Assembly (NCBI RefSeq): GCF_003589595.1
Contig: NW_020653945.1
Location: 9,943,027 to 10,007,026 of the forward strand
Direction: 5' to 3'
Source of the DNA: Hyposmocoma kahamanoa
Lineage: Eukaryota; Arthropoda; Insecta; Lepidoptera; Cosmopterigidae
Length of the DNA stretch: 64,000 nucleotides
The position numbers and the translations under genes were made by a program. The notes below the pieces were generated by a model. That model ran no database searches, had not been told where the DNA came from, and saw only the letters and a list, made by a program, of their open reading frames with translations. Shown in pieces: positions 1 through 10,666 of the stretch. Numbering within the stretch: position 1 is the stretch's first letter; every line of letters starts with the position of its first letter.

Positions 1-244
1 GTGCCCTGGTTCTGGGTCCATAATTTGATCTCAATATTAGTAATAAAAATACCTGTAATGTTGTGGAATACATGTTATGGGACGCAAATCAATAAGAATA
101 AAGAAAATTTAAAATTGTTTATTAATTTATAAAACTGTCTGGATAGAAAAAGACTTATAATTAGAACTATCTAACTGCTCGTGACTATTATTCTATAGAG
201 AATATAAATAATAAAAGAAATAGTTTAAGTGTTTCCAAACCGTC
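1..244. other. AT-rich DNA, nothing recognised
   Basis: No open frame, repeat match or structured element was seen. It leads into the GC-rich patch that starts near 245. Confidence 0.5.
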
Positions 245-410
245 ACCAAATTTCCATTTCCCCACTCCCGACACGTCTTGTCTTATGACAGTGAAACGTA
301 TCGGTGTGACGTCGCGCCGCGTCATATTTGCGCGTCTGTCGTGAAAGCGGCGCGAGCGCACGTTCCGCCTCGCCGGACAGTTTCTCGCGTAGAGTACAGA
401 AGCACTAGAT
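245..410. promoter_or_regulatory. GC/CpG-rich promoter-like patch
   Basis: A patch dense in CG dinucleotides in otherwise AT-rich DNA. It contains a CRE-like TGACGTCG near 308, CGCG clusters (gcgccgcg, gcggcgcgagcg) and no open frame of note. About 60 nt further on, CTGGAG/GTATCG (near 425) could serve as a splice donor. In AT-rich insect genomes such patches often mark promoters or first noncoding exons, but no TATA box or initiator could be fixed, and the direction of any transcript is unknown. Confidence 0.25.
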
Positions 411-1500
411 TGATATACTAGTCTGGAGGTATCGTCGTAATATATGTAAATCTTTCCCTTTTTATTTCAATCTGTTTCTATACAATTTGTTGACAAAGTT
501 CGGTGTTGCATCACGAAGTAAAAAATAATTTTGTTTACTGTCATTGACGCATAACATAAGGAACAATTTTTAAAGATTTTTTTTTTAATTTTGCTATTAC
601 ATTTTTAAAATTATTTTTTTATACGTGACAAGCAGATGACTCCACTTCACCTGATGTTAATTAGAAAGTGGAATCCAATCGTGAAGGAAACTAATGCAAC
701 CTTCATACAATCAACACCCAGCTCCACACTGCATGCCTGCAAAACTGCATGCTCACAAAATTACATTATAATGCGGTATAGTTTTGTGGAATGTGTGATG
801 CAAGATATACTACTTAGAAGATAATAATACTAAAAGTACAACACCAATAGTATCTGTCTTCTTCTAAACCCGACTGAGACTCATGACTGAATGGTCGTGG
901 TCACGGGCAAATTTTTGTAGAACGAAGCTGTTCCATTTCTCTCATTTGTGGCATTTCGTAAACATACAGTAACGGGACTTTGCGTAACAGATTTTATGGG
1001 ACCACGTGACCATAGAATTATTTTTACTGTCGACGTGTTCGGAAAATTTAATGATTCGTAGTAGAACTAACCGACGAAAGATATAGCCTCTATGTAATCC
1101 TGTTTTGTCATCCTTGACTTATCTGAGAGCCCTTAAGATGTCCTTGTAGAGGCTTATCACTTCTTGATGTATCAGTTTGTGATGTGATGTAATTGTTTCA
1201 AAAATACAGTGGTGCTCGGTAGCTTCGACATTCTGCAAAAATGTATGCACATAAACAATTTTCCCTACATTTTTGTGTTTCTTCCTTATAAAACGCTCTT
1301 AAGAAAATTTTTACATATTCAAACCGTACAAATTTATCTGAGAAATGGCACAACCTCTCGTTGCAAGGATAATGATGGGTGTGACTACGGATCGAAACAT
1401 AAGAAAAAGGGAATTCGAGAACGATTCACAATTTAAAAATAAGTAGTCATACCCAGAAAAGAGGATGATGAAAAAAGGAAGTCAGCATCATCTCAAGCAT
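411..1500. other. Intergenic, no gene or repeat recognised
   Basis: AT-rich with short open frames at 636-824 and 1209-1436 whose translations lack domains, codon bias or homologues I recognise. The block 840-1080 has somewhat higher GC, but nothing identifiable. Confidence 0.45.
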
Positions 1501-1510
1501 ATATCATACA

Positions 1511-1516
1511 TATATA

Positions 1517-1556
<40 letters not shown>
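1511..1556. repeat. TA microsatellite at gap edge
   Basis: A run of TA dinucleotides ends directly at the 100-N gap, so the array length is not known and the gap was probably caused by it. Confidence 0.9.
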
Positions 1557-1656
1557 NNNNNNNNNNNNNNNNNNNNNNNNNNNNNNNNNNNNNNNNNNNN
1601 NNNNNNNNNNNNNNNNNNNNNNNNNNNNNNNNNNNNNNNNNNNNNNNNNNNNNNNN
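1557..1656. other. Assembly gap (100 N)
   Basis: Exactly 100 N. A round number is usually a placeholder, so the real distance across it is unknown. Translations crossing it are meaningless. Confidence 0.99.
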
Positions 1657-1960
1657 TTATCTCTAACTTATACACAAGAAATTGCCAAATTTCACCCTTA
1701 TATACATATATTTACATGTATGTGTATTTATTTATTTGTTTTAGCAATGTCTAATTTCCATATACCGCTGCACGGCGTAAACAATATGCATAGATTTGCA
1801 TCTATTACTTGAACTCGATTTACGTATGAATTTATGCATCTGTTGAAAACGCATTGATTATATGATACCATTTCAAATTCAATACGGTAGGACACAGATG
1901 AGTACAAGCTGCTAAAATTCTTAATGACTTTAAATTATAATATCTATGTAATAGAAAGTA
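1657..1960. other. AT-rich DNA, nothing recognised
   Basis: Between the gap and a family E fragment. No structure found. Confidence 0.45.
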
Positions 1961-2045
1961 AAGGGCCCGAAACGTCGGTTTGTTTGAAAAAACAAATATA
2001 CACGATTTAAATCCGGAAAAATAGTTTCATTTCCTATCGTAATAG
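1961..2045 (-). repeat. Family E repeat fragment
   Basis: Reads in reverse as ...aaactatttttccggatttaaat..., then the box ccgacgtttcgggccct. It matches the longer copies at 24682-24832 and 26722-26872. The distal ggtcacggttgac part is missing. Confidence 0.7.
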
Positions 2046-2266
2046 AGTTTATGTTGTAAGAAACGAAAGTAAACCTTATATCGCTGAATATTCGACAAGT
2101 CCAACGAAAGTCGACTTTTTTACGGAGAACTAAGTAATCTCGAATTTTCCAAGTAGGCGTTAATCGTTCCTCTTCTTTCAGCTATTGACCGCTAGATGAC
2201 AGCAAATTGAATGAAGTATAAATATGAAATTAATATGTCGTACATAACTTGCAAGAATAAATAATA

Positions 2267-3553
2267 GGGGTTAAAGTATGAAATTGCCGATTTGTACTGA
2301 AAATCTAAATTGTTTATTTTTTAAGTTTTTAACAAATTTATTTAATCAAAATAGTTGCCATTATTATCTATACATTGCTGCCATCTAATGGGAAGGTTAT
2401 TAATGCCTTTGCGATAGAACTCCGACGATCTAGACTGCACAAACTGTGTGAAAGCATTTTGTACTGCCTCCTGGGAAGAAAACTTCTTGTCACGTAGATA
2501 ATTGTCCAAATCACGAAAAAAATGGTAGTCCGTTGGAGCAAGGTCTGGTGAATACGGAGGATGACGAATGGTTTCGAACTGCAGTTCCTGAAGGGTCAAA
2601 ATGGTTTCTCGTGCTGTGTGAGGTCTCGCGTTGTCGTGGAGCAATAATGGTGAAGATCGATTCATGAGTCGGGGCTGTTTTACTGCTAGTTTTGTCAACA
2701 TGGTTCGGAGTTCGGCACAATAGACATCTGCCGTTATTGCTTGACCAGATCGGAGAAAACTATAGTGAATAACACCATGCTGAGACCACCAAACAGTTAC
2801 CATTACCTTTTTATTGGTAAGTTTTGCTTTAGGACACTGTTGTGGCATTTGACCTTGGGTCAGCCATTGCATTTTTCTTTTCCGGTTATCATAAAGAATC
2901 CACTTTTCATCACATGTTACAATTCGATCCAATATTCCTTCATTTCTGTACCGGTTCAACAAGGCAACACAAGTTTCAACACGCGTTTCTTTCTGCAGAT
3001 CATGACTGATCTCTCGAATCATGAGGCACCCATTTTTCGTATTTTTTTATTTTATTGATTTGACGCAAGTGAGTCAATATTGTGGGTAAGGTAACGTTAA
3101 ACCATGCCGCTAATTCCTGGGTAGTTTGACTGGAATCGGCTTCCACTATCTCTCTTAATTCATCGTTATTCACCTGTGTGGGCGGTCTTCCTCGTGGCTC
3201 GTTCTTTAAGTCGAAATTTCCATCACGAAAGCGTTTAAACCAAAATCGCACGTTGCGTTCATTAGTAGACCCCTCTCCAAACGCAGCATTGATATTGCGG
3301 GCTGTTTCTGCCGCGTTAGTTCCGCGTCGGAACTCGTATTCAAAAATCACTCGAATTTTCGCAGTATCCATCTTTCTTGTCTAAATTGAATAACAAAAAC
3401 AATTGAAAGTCGATATTCAAATGTTTCAAATTAAAAAAAAAAATCACAGAAACCATTTGAAAAAAGTTTCATTCGAAAACCTCAAACCATGAAGATTCTA
3501 TGAAAATTCAAAGAACCTACTGCAATAAAACGGCAATTTCATACTTTAACCCC
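2267..3553 (-). mobile_element. Mariner element, cecropia type, nearly complete (1287 bp)
   Basis: Both ends carry inverted repeats starting ggggttaaagtatgaaatt and are flanked by TA (2265-2266 and 3554-3555), the target duplication of Tc1/mariner elements. The length of 1287 bp is normal for mariner. The interior holds a transposase on the minus strand split into two overlapping frames. The ends are almost identical to those around the gap at 49265, so the family was active recently. Confidence 0.95.
2342..3371 (-). pseudogene. Mariner transposase, one frameshift
   Basis: The enzyme of this family cuts and pastes the element using a DDE/D site. The 5' part (3371-3000, 123 codons) begins MDTAKIRVIFEYEFRRG, carries the paired helix-turn-helix region and ends at the linker KWVPH. 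The 3' part (3022-2342, 226 codons) has TCDEKW (first Asp, residue 38 of that frame), HDNARPH (second Asp, 130), YSPDLAPTDYHFF (third Asp, 165) and the end NGNYFD. Second and third Asp are 34 residues apart, the mariner D34D signature. The C-terminal motifs are those of the cecropia subfamily, which includes Hsmar1. The frames are shifted just after KWVPH, where about 7 extra nt (near 3010-3016) give a net +1; no other stop was seen. The copy cannot encode a full transposase, but all catalytic residues remain. The start is the ATG at 3371, which gives the normal mariner N-terminus. Confidence 0.93.
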
Positions 3554-5480
3554 TAATATTTAACTTTCAACGATATGCCAACACAGTATAAACTAAATTA
3601 ACAGTCCACGATTTTTTGTTACATATTTTTAAATTAGAAACTAAGGCCAATCATTATCAAGATTTCATAGTGTTTAACATTATGATAGCGTATTTTTGGT
3701 AGTAATCGAGGCTTAAGGTCCTTCCATTGTTTTTTCTTCCGTGGTAATATCTAAAAGTAATAATTTGTATACTATAGTACTAACTAAAGTATGTACATAC
3801 TATACGAATAAGAATTCAACCATAACAGCAGAAATAACATTTATTTTATTTAAAATATTTCCCCCAAGTTATTCGTAGACAAATTGAACTTTGAACTTGA
3901 ACATTTTCTTAATAACATGTAAAACTTCGATCAAAATGCCATTAGTTTTGACTGAAGCTTTATTTATACTGAATTTCATACATAAGTATACAGTGTTTTT
4001 TTAAATGGGCCGTCCCATACTGGAAATACGCAACCATAGAAGATACAAAAAATCTGTGTTAGGGACCATTAAGTCTTTTTTTTTGTGAAAACAATTTTGG
4101 CATAGTAAATTTTTTGGTCAAGCGTGAGTTGTCCATAAAAATTAATAAAATTGATAATTTTTTTTTTAGTGAGAATCTACTATGAAACAAGTCGATATGT
4201 AAGGATCATTTCATTGGGACGATAAAATCGGGAGACGAGAAATATGTCACATTGAATGAAATGTTTTTCATTCAAAACCATTGACTTATAATTTTTTTTT
4301 TTTTGTTCACACATTTATTTTTTTTTTTTTTTTTTTTTTTATTTTATATATGGACGTCGGATCCGCGCTAAAAAGTGTCCGAACTTATAGGGCGTTAAAA
4401 ACGTATACAGAGCGTCATTCACGCTCTAGTCTTCGTTTGTTCGACTGACAGCGAAGCAAGCAAAATTAGACAGTTTTGCGATGACATTACAATTTAAATC
4501 TAACGTTTTAGCTTTTTCATATTCCTTTACATGTCACTACGTTTAAATAGGTTGACTTGGGACATTTTTTTCGTGGTTTTCGTATTAGACCCGTCGTCCA
4601 TTTATTTGTAAGTCAATGTTCAAAACGAATAAAAGTTACTAATTTTTTTTAATGCTGATATACTTAGTTCCTTATAAGGATGATTTCATTATATGCGACG
4701 AAATAAATAGGGTCATCAGAAGTTGGTCAATTTTAATAAAAATATTTTTCAAACAAAATTAATAAAATTGACAATTTTTTTAATATCAGCATTACTTAGT
4801 TATATTTTTATGGCAACTCATAGTTTCAGCGAATTCACATTATTTGTTCCAGTTGTCTGTTAATTACGATTACCAGCTGAAACGTGGACGGAAGTTTGTA
4901 TTTCAATCTGTATATCTTTGTAGGTCAAAAGCCGATAAATTAAACAAGTTTCTATAGTATTCAATAATCAATATTTAATACTATACAATAGCAGATCGTT
5001 ACCCCACGCCCGCCTTGACATTTCAAATGTCTATAATTTTTATAGATATAAACAACGACAAAACTATGATTAGCCAAGTCTTTGTGTAATAGCAATAAAA
5101 TAAAAATATGCAACCATTATGAATCGCATCGTCGTGCGTTTGAAGTTGTTTCTTGTTATGTATAGGTTATAATATGATACATTTGATGTTTATTTTGCGC
5201 AATATTTATTGACATATACGTATATATACAAATATATTTAAACATCTTGATGAGCTCAGTGGTAGATGAAAGGACACGGTGCGATTGCCGGGGGAGTGAA
5301 TTGGGAAATAAACTTTTTTACATTGGTATACATTGCTATGGGTGTTCTGGGTGTCCCAATTACGTTGCACTGGTACACATTTATTTATTCATTTAATCAC
5401 CATACATATTATTATAAAACTTTAAGTAAAGGAAGTAATACCCTAAATGTATTATTAAAATAATTTCTAAATATACATAT
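3554..5480. other. AT-rich intergenic DNA with poly-T and a possible old inverted element
   Basis: 4291-4345 is nearly pure T, broken by a few other bases. Near 4003-4015, tgggccgtcccatactgg resembles a DNA-transposon edge, but no partner was found. Segments around 4125-4155 and 4800-4830 (gagttg-ccataaaaat against atttttatggcaactc) are weakly inverted, as are the attgactta motifs at 4283 and 4610, hinting at a decayed foldback element. The short frame at 5266-5463 has no recognisable domain. Confidence 0.35.
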
Positions 5481-5700
5481 TAGTAGAGCTCCTTCGCAGC
5501 CACACAACTTCTCTATTCTGCTGCCAATCAGTAGTGTGGGCATTACTGCGTTCGGGTTTTGAAGTGCTGGTGAAATCACAGGGATATGGAATTGTCAACT
5601 TATGTCTCAGGATGACGGGCGCAGTGGCAGTGCCCCCCAGATCTTTGCTGCTTAAATCTCTGAGTGGCACTACAACGTATATAACGAGGAGCGTATATTT
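5481..5700 (+). repeat. SINE-like family A, degraded copy
   Basis: The head tagtagagctcc is present, then the centre (cattactgcgttcgg, cttatgtctcagg) and gggcgcagtggcagtgcc. The box before gcagtaatg is altered and the 3' end stops at about gaggagcgtat. Confidence 0.8.
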
Positions 5701-5796
5701 TTTCACCTTTTAAATTCACTCAAATTATTACTTATAATAAATATAAATCTTACCATAATGTGCAATACAGTTATATATTTATATTAATTTTTAATT

Positions 5797-5932
5797 TTAT
5801 TGAATGTCACGATATTTGACCATCATGATATTTTTGTGAAATTACCATTATTTAGTAATCCAGCCACATCGAAGGATTTTTTCTTAGTGTTCGATCTTTG
5901 TGTTAATAATTATATTAGTAATTAAGTTTAAA
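5797..5932. repeat. SINE D pieces joined head-on in opposite orientations
   Basis: 5797-5860 reads as the 3' tail of family D on the minus strand (attgaat...cacgata...tttttgtgaaatta). 5861-5932 is the middle of the same family on the plus strand (ccacatcgaaggattttt, gtgttcgatctttgtgtta). Compare with 52845-53005, where these parts are collinear. Confidence 0.6.
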
Positions 5933-6258
5933 AAGAGACCTACAGATGTTTCATAGTTTACGTAAGATATAAAAATAAATATCTTTGCGTGCAAAAAAAA
6001 GAAAACAGATCTAAAAATACGAACCAATTAATGTAATATACAAGAATGTGTACGTAAGTAATCGTTAAGAAGTCGATAATGACCAAATTAGTTCAATTAG
6101 CATTAAATAACAAAGGAATCCTGTGATACAGGTTTGGCCACGGAAAGTTGTATTAGCAACTATTATGCTGTCATTACACAACTATTTTATACGATTATAG
6201 TGTGTTATAAGCTAATACATCATCAAGTAATGTTATGGAAGTAAAAATAACATCATTT

Positions 6259-6395
6259 TGGTGGCTCTGGTTTAGCATACAGACGGAGATTCGAGTCCTG
6301 TCAGGTCCAAGAATCTTTATATTAACAACTGTAACAAACTAGTAGAGTTTTTACACAAAAAATGAAATGAATATCATCATGACACACGATAAAAT
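6259..6395 (+). repeat. SINE D, tRNA-derived
   Basis: A reduced tRNA-like head (tggctctggtttagca; then gattcgagtcctg as B box), followed by the family body with aactgtaacaaactagtagag and gaatatcatcatgac. The usual ggatcgaagg segment is shortened. Confidence 0.65.
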
Positions 6396-6399
6396 TCCA

Positions 6400-7060
6400 T
6401 AATACGATTAGTTTTATTTTAATAAATGTATTATCCAGATTCTTCAATTATAAACATTTTTCGCATAAAGAGGCTATATAGGGATTAAGCTGTTTCCTAA
6501 AAGCAGATCCGTACCTAACAATAGGACGTGAATTTATAGGTACATGCTATAGTACTCATCTATTAATCAACAGTGCAATAGTAGGGACATCATTCCGCTT
6601 TAACAGTTAATTGGTTTGTAATGATCATTATACAACAAAAGCCGGGGGCTGCATGCAAAATACAACGTGAGTTTGAACGTGTCTGTGGCTCAAATTGCCC
6701 CCATTGTCGGCTTACGAAATATTCTCACGGCCGACGTATTGTCGTGTGTACAGACCATTATTTGGGTCATGCCTGTTAATAGAAAAATGTTGCTAGCCGT
6801 TTCAAATACAAACACCATTTCGCCAGAGGCTCTGTAGTGGAGATGCTCTCGCCACATAGGAGTAGATTTCGAAAAATTCTAATTGCAGTTGAAGTGTTTT
6901 ATTGCAATACGTGCTTCTCATATACAAGCGTGAAAGCGTTGATGGAGAATTACTTTGTCTTTATTTACTCTATCAATACCATAAATGTCTTTAGAAGGTG
7001 GTTGTTGCATTTTCCTATCAGGGCCCACTTTCACTAGCCTACTAATTTACTACTTTACTA
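6400..7060. other. Intergenic, no feature recognised
   Basis: An open frame at 6837-7037 has no domain. A slightly GC-richer stretch near 6640-6840 matches nothing else in the window that I noticed. Confidence 0.4.
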
Positions 7061-7061
7061 G

Positions 7062-7340
7062 TTTTTTTATGATATCAAGTGGCGGGACGAACAACTTGTG
7101 TACCTGGTGGTAAGTAATACTCCTACCAATAAAAGTTTGCAGAGCTTTAAATCACAAAGATCTGATCACTGCGCCCGTCACCCGAGACATAAGTTAACAA
7201 GTCCCATGTGCCTGTAAGTTCACCAGCACTCTTACCCTACAAATCGACAAAGCGGTATTGGCGGCAGAAATAGGTAAAGTTTCCGGGGAAGTACTGACTT
7301 CCCCGGAAGAACTCTTTCACATGGAGCTCTACTGCTACTA
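7062..7340 (-). repeat. SINE-like family A, near full length
   Basis: In reverse it runs from gtagcagtagagctcc (7340) to the tail ending atgataaaaaa (7062). The spacer between the aggtaaagt and gaactctttcac boxes holds a small palindrome, ccggggaagtactgacttccccgg (7279-7302), not present in other copies. Confidence 0.88.
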
Positions 7341-7554
7341 GTCACCTTACTGGCTACTAATTTTATCAGCTAGTAATAATAATTTTGCCATCGTAGCGTC
7401 GAGAAGCACACTAATAAGATAATTCAGAATACATTGTAACACATAATACTGAATACAGTGGTAACACAGAGCAAAACACAAACGTCATGTCTTGATGAAC
7501 TTAAATCAAGTTATTAAATATAAATATTAGAAGTAAGTAACTAAAACACTTGTA

Positions 7555-7650
7555 GGAAATGAAACTGTTTTTCATTTGTTTTTTCAAACAAACCATTGTT
7601 TTGGGCCCTTTACGGGTTCCATGTGGAACCTGTAAAAGACCAGCAAAGGG
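7555..7650 (+). repeat. Family E fragment ending in a fold-back
   Basis: Matches family E through tttttcaaacaaacc and gggccctttac. Where other copies continue ccatggtcac, this one turns back: tttacgggttcca (7609-7621), a 2-nt loop, then tggaacctgtaaa (7624-7636). Confidence 0.7.
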
Positions 7651-7671
7651 CAATGGCGAAAATATAAGAAC

Positions 7672-7837
7672 TCGATAAAGCACTTATGTGTTATTGAAAT
7701 CCGAGATAACGACTGTACCACAAAAACACAGACTCGAGACAATATAGAAAAGTAAACATTTCAACATTGACTCGGCCGAGAATCGAACCCGGGACCTCAG
7801 AGATGACTACACTATGAAAGCACTCGACCGAGGAGGT
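7672..7837 (-). repeat. SINE C, tRNA-derived
   Basis: On the minus strand it begins with a tRNA-like head (cctcggtcgagtgctttca; B box gggttcgattct) and ends ...atttcaataacacataagtgcttta. It is collinear with the copy at 13262-13434. The A box is slightly decayed. Confidence 0.8.
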
Positions 7838-8161
7838 CATCAATACATTATATAAGATGAATTATAGTAAAATAATAACAGACCTTACACACGAACATAT
7901 ATTCAGCCACGTGGTATCTACCTAAAGATAAGATAGAGAATGAATTATAGCTTTTCCCAATGCCGTATAAAATAGGTTAATCTTGGCTTAAAGTTTAGAC
8001 CTTGAATGAGACAAAACTTGCTTCAAAATCGACTTTAATTCCGGTATCAGATATGTACGTGCAACATTCAATATTCCAATTTAACAAAAACGTGAACAAA
8101 AACGCAATTTAATAAACGACAAATTCGAATGTGACCGTGTGAGGTGTCGATTTCAAAAGAC

Positions 8162-8199
8162 TTGTTGACGGCCTTGCTGTACAGTAAGGTCGTCAACAA
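8162..8199. repeat. Loop-less hairpin, 19-nt arms
   Basis: Left arm ttgttgacggccttgctgt is followed at once by its inverted copy acagtaaggtcgtcaacaa. The two differences are both of the kind that G-T pairing tolerates. Flanking DNA is unclassified. Confidence 0.9.
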
Positions 8200-8620
8200 A
8201 ATTATAAATCAATCTTCACTTTTGTCAGTGTTAGAAGACCTCTGATACATTTTTTAATAATTACGGTATGCGTGCAGGAAATACATACAAAAATATATTA
8301 TTATATCTGATATACGTGTTAATTAGACATGCGTACAACAATCAAGAAGTCTTAGAAAATTTACAAATTCAAATGTATTTGAAATAAGGGACTCACCTCA
8401 TTTATTCACTTGAGGCGGCCAAAAAAGCTTTGTCTATGAAATAAGGGCGAAGAACTTAAATCCTTTTTTTTCGCTTCCGCTCTGATCATTCGCACGCACA
8501 ACGTCATTTTCGCTTTTATTACATGGAGATAAAGGTTTTTCTGACCGGCTTAATGCTTATCCGTGTTGAGAAGTGAAATGACTCCGTTATACTACGAAAG
8601 AGCAATATTTTTATATACTT
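8200..8620. other. AT-rich, nothing recognised
   Basis: No repeat match or coding signal found in this interval. Confidence 0.4.
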
Positions 8621-8762
8621 TTTATATCGAGTCCTTAGGGTTTCATGATAGTTATACTTTGGAAATAAAACTATATTTTCATTTCTTAATAATTTCAAAT
8701 ATACTTCATATTTGTTTTTTCAAAGAAACCAACATTTCGGGACCATGAACTCGGCTGACTAT
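8621..8762 (+). repeat. Family E, diverged copy
   Basis: Starts atatcgagtccttagggttt, carries aaataaaactat, then tttgttttttcaaagaaacc and caacatttcggg, ending near gaactcggctgac. The order is as in the 24682 copy, with a longer AT-rich middle. Confidence 0.65.
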
Positions 8763-10660
8763 ATGTGACTGAATACCATTTATTTATTTATTTCGTTATC
8801 AATAGCGATTGTGTAGGAAGAAGAAAAATTAAACTTAAATCAAATATAAATGAGAGAACGATTAACTTGCCTTTTGCATTTAAGCATAAATGAAGTAAGT
8901 ATCTTTAAAACTGTAAAATCCATTGAAATTCTTGCCACTTTCCAACGTTAAAGTAGAATAGTTGATCAATTTAACTTGTATAACAGACTGTCGTTTGTCG
9001 ATTCCATGGAACACTTAAGTTATCACTCTTTTGACGTTAGCAGACTATGAAGTTCAACTTATACCAGCCGATAACAGTTCGACGTCGGTACGTCCCTGCA
9101 TCTCCGAAGGTCTATTTGACAGTTTATATGGTGGTAGAATCTAACAAATGTCTGTATGTAACACGGTTACGTAAACATCCATTCATCGTATAAATATTTA
9201 ACACTTGAATCGACCTTTTCGAATCGTTTACAGGACGTGATTATTAATTAATCTTCTGTTAAAGTTCTTGTATGTTTTCAATAACGTTTAACAGTTACGA
9301 AATTGAATGACTTCTAATTGTTCAATGTTTTGTAATTAATAATTTAAATTAACCTTCAAAAGTGAAATTGTATGGTTTATTGTTTTACCAAAATTTGTAA
9401 CTTATCCATTGTATACTATGGTTTCCACTTTTTATTAATACCAAAACACTTTTCAAAGCATACTTTTCCTGTGTGTAAAGCACTTCTAACACTACATGAC
9501 GCGTTGTTTTCTTTTACTTGTTTCACAAAATAGAAAATACATTTCACTAGTTTATTTTAAACGGTATGGTCAATGGGTCACGGAAATGGTTTCCACAATT
9601 TGACATGCTTCCCCATCGTAAAAGTTCTACATATTAATGGCACTAAAATTCTGAGCAACCCTGTATGTAAGTACTACATTTGACTTCGAACAAAATTAAC
9701 CTTTTAACTAAAAGTTAATATTGAAGTCCTCTTCTTTAACTACGCATTGTACATTGACCTCAGATATTAAAGAAGTCGTAATCATCATACAAAAGGCATT
9801 AAGGCCACGTCTTCACTTACTTACTGTTATGAATACAGATGTTTATCTTTATACATTTATATCATTTTATGCATTATTCGTCATGTTACACTAAATCGGA
9901 CATTTGTGTATTTATTACTCACGTTTTTAGGCACTTGATGTTCTTTTTACAATATCTTTCAAGACAACGGAAAAATGAAATTCGTACAGAGATGAACGCA
10001 AGAATTTTTGCAAATAATAAAATGCAATATTCCTACAGCTTTATATTTTATTTTACACCACCTAATAATGTTGTAAAGAATAGGTCATACCATATTTTAA
10101 TAGGTCTTCTGAGTTTTCTCATGATACCAAACCATTTAAGAAAATAATAAATTTATATTTGGAAAAAATAATCAGATGTGCTTCTTACAAAATGTGTACA
10201 GTCAATCGATATTTTGTAAATTGCACCATATTTTATGTATATTTTACGAGAAGTTTAGAAAAGAAGTATTTTGCCTATTTTGGCCTCTTTACCAGTATTG
10301 CTTACTTTATCTTTGTACCCTATATTGCCTGTAATTCGTAAGTTATAAGGAGAGATAATATTTTTGAGTCACAGGTGCGAGTGGCTTATTAATTAACACC
10401 ATTGTGTATCGTGGTTAATGAACTAATACCACAAAAGCGTATTGCAAAATATTCATTATATAAACAGGAAGGTATTTATGCAACAATTGTAGAGCTTTGT
10501 GTTGCAGCCGCTCTAATTTCCCTAATGGACTATTCAATTACTTTATTGACCTTACTTTGCATTAGCCGAATTTAAATGCACAGTAATTTCAGTGTTTATA
10601 CATTTTTAAGTTGAAAAGATAAGCTGTGACCTTTCTAAATAAAATGTCTAGAGAAAATAG
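8763..10660. other. AT-rich intergenic DNA
   Basis: About 1.9 kb without a repeat I recognise. Frames at 9839-10147 and 10159-10341 are rich in Phe, Tyr and Ile, as expected of translated AT-rich DNA. Confidence 0.45.
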
Positions 10661-10666
10661 TAAATA

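Noticed and set aside
1465..1812. Frame crossing the 100-N gap
   Set aside because: It consists of TA-repeat translation and unknown residues.
2511..3384. Additional frames over the mariner on both strands (2511-2720, 2741-3058, 3178-3384)
   Set aside because: They overlap the transposase in other frames and have no support of their own.
4003..4835. Decayed DNA transposon with long inverted arms
   Set aside because: Inverted and direct similarities are both weak and not collinear; in AT-rich DNA they could be chance. Kept only as a remark in the region entry.
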